7,294 bases of DNA from Lachnoclostridium sp. (GTDB lineage Bacteria > Bacillota_A > Clostridia > Lachnospirales > Lachnospiraceae): positions 1 to 7,294 of the forward strand of contig SVDR01000089.1 of assembly GCA_015057755.1 (NCBI GenBank), given 5' to 3'. Position 1 is the stretch's first letter; each line of letters begins with the position of its first letter. Below the pieces are notes generated by a model that was given only the letters and a program-made list of their open reading frames with translations, did not search any database and was not told the DNA's origin. Shown here piece by piece: positions 6,510 to 7,294 of the stretch. The translations under genes were made by a program, and so were the position numbers.

Positions 6510-7294
6510 ATGTATCAGGCAGAGTATGAGCGCTGGTTAGCAGCGAATTTAGAGGACGCTGATTTAAAGCCGGAGCTTGCAAAAATTGAAGGTAATGACG
6601 AAGAAATCAAGGATCGTTTCGCAGTAGCACTGAAGTTTGGTACTGCAGGACTTCGTGGTGTTCTCGGTGCAGGTACAAACCGTATGAATATCCATGTTGT
6701 TCGTCAGGCAACACAGGGCCTTGCAAACTGGGTAAAAACTCAGGGCGGCAACCAGCTCGTTGCGATCAGCTATGACAGCCGTTTAAAGAGTGATATCTTT
6801 GCGAAGGAAGCAGCAGGCGTTCTTGCAGCAAATGGAATCAACGTAAGAATTTATGATGCTCTTATGCCGGTACCGGCACTTTCTTTCGCGACACGTTACT
6901 ACAACTGTAACGCAGGCATTATGGTTACAGCTTCCCACAACCCGGCTAAGTACAATGGTTACAAGGCTTATGGTCCGGATGGTTGTCAGATGACAGACGA
7001 TGCAGCTGCTATCGTATACGATGAGATCCAGAAGACAGATGTTCTCACAGGTGCAAAACACATCTCCTTCGCAGAAGGCGTTGAGAGAGGTCTGATCCGT
7101 TTCGTTGGCGATGACTGTAAGAAAGCTCTTTACGATGCGATCGAGTCCCGTCAGGTTCGTCCGGGGTTGGCTAAGACAGCAGGCTTAAAGCTTGTTTACA
7201 GCCCGTTAAACGGTGCTGGTCTTGTACCGGTAACTAAAGTTCTTGATGATATGGGTATCACAGATATCACAATCGTTCCGGAGCAGGAGTATCC
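6510..7294 (+). CDS. pgcA: Phosphoglucomutase/phosphomannomutase, N-terminal part (cut by window end)
   Basis: A cytoplasmic alpha-D-phosphohexomutase that interconverts glucose-1-phosphate and glucose-6-phosphate (or the mannose equivalents) through a phosphoserine enzyme. It links glycolysis to sugar nucleotides for cell-wall polymers. The reading frame is open from the ATG to the window edge: 261 codons plus two bases, about 45% of the 570-580 residues usual for the Bacillus PgcA-like group. The family motif FGTAGLRG is at 43-50, followed by GAGTNRMN at 53-60. The active-site loop TASHNP is at 140-145 with the phosphorylated Ser142, followed by KYNGYK. Domain II includes YSPLNGAG (230-237), where Asn replaces the His usual in PLHG; I believe this is common in clostridial members. 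The sugar-binding and phosphate-binding domains III and IV lie outside. GGGGGTG six bases upstream supports the start. The symbol is by similarity to B. subtilis PgcA; substrate preference is not decided by the sequence. Confidence 0.93.
   Translation, partial: MYQAEYERWLAANLEDADLKPELAKIEGNDEEIKDRFAVALKFGTAGLRGVLGAGTNRMNIHVVRQATQGLANWVKTQGGNQLVAISYDSRLKSDIFAKEAAGVLAANGINVRIYDALMPVPALSFATRYYNCNAGIMVTASHNPAKYNGYKAYGPDGCQMTDDAAAIVYDEIQKTDVLTGAKHISFAEGVERGLIRFVGDDCKKALYDAIESRQVRPGLAKTAGLKLVYSPLNGAGLVPVTKVLDDMGITDITIVPEQEY

Overview
The window looks like chromosomal DNA of a Gram-positive gut anaerobe of the class Clostridia, most likely Lachnospiraceae. This is inferred from three things: a clostridial-type large serine recombinase, a secreted protein with 'A-S/T-x-S-N-A' repeats and YYLNPVSDG-type cell-wall-binding repeats, and near-consensus sigma-A promoters with strong GGGGAGG-type ribosome sites. 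All three confident genes read on the + strand, and each has its own promoter. No RNA gene and no CRISPR array was seen.

Layout. Bases 1-130 hold no convincing gene, but carry three imperfect direct repeats (TTCTCAAGTTTTGTTCA-like) and a bulged palindrome. A terminator (131-167) closes whatever lies to the left. A promoter (165-192) then drives a 536-residue large serine recombinase (240-1850). Directly behind its stop lies a short, GC-richer stretch (to about 1998) with the look of the 3' end of another, truncated gene. A 14-bp terminator hairpin follows (2020-2061). The simplest reading is that 1-1850 is the right-hand edge of an integrated mobile element whose body lies off the left side of the window, and that the 1851-1998 stretch is the tail of a gene it interrupted or of an older element. 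This is an inference.

From 2062 the DNA looks like ordinary resident sequence. A TGGACA-N17-TATAAT promoter drives a 1383-residue exported protein (2157-6308). Its parts in order are: signal peptide, three 13-residue repeats, four related beta-strand-rich modules, two fibronectin-III-like domains, a helical segment, a beta-sandwich domain, a Ser/Gly linker and C-terminal cell-wall-binding repeats. A C(UUCG)G terminator (6334-6369) ends this single-gene unit.

Another near-perfect promoter (6431-6459) starts a phosphoglucomutase/phosphomannomutase gene (6510 to the window edge), of which about the first 45% is present. The recombinase, the surface protein and the sugar-phosphate mutase do not form a pathway. 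They are neighbours in three separate transcription units. The most unusual parts are the modular surface protein and the apparent junction just after the recombinase.
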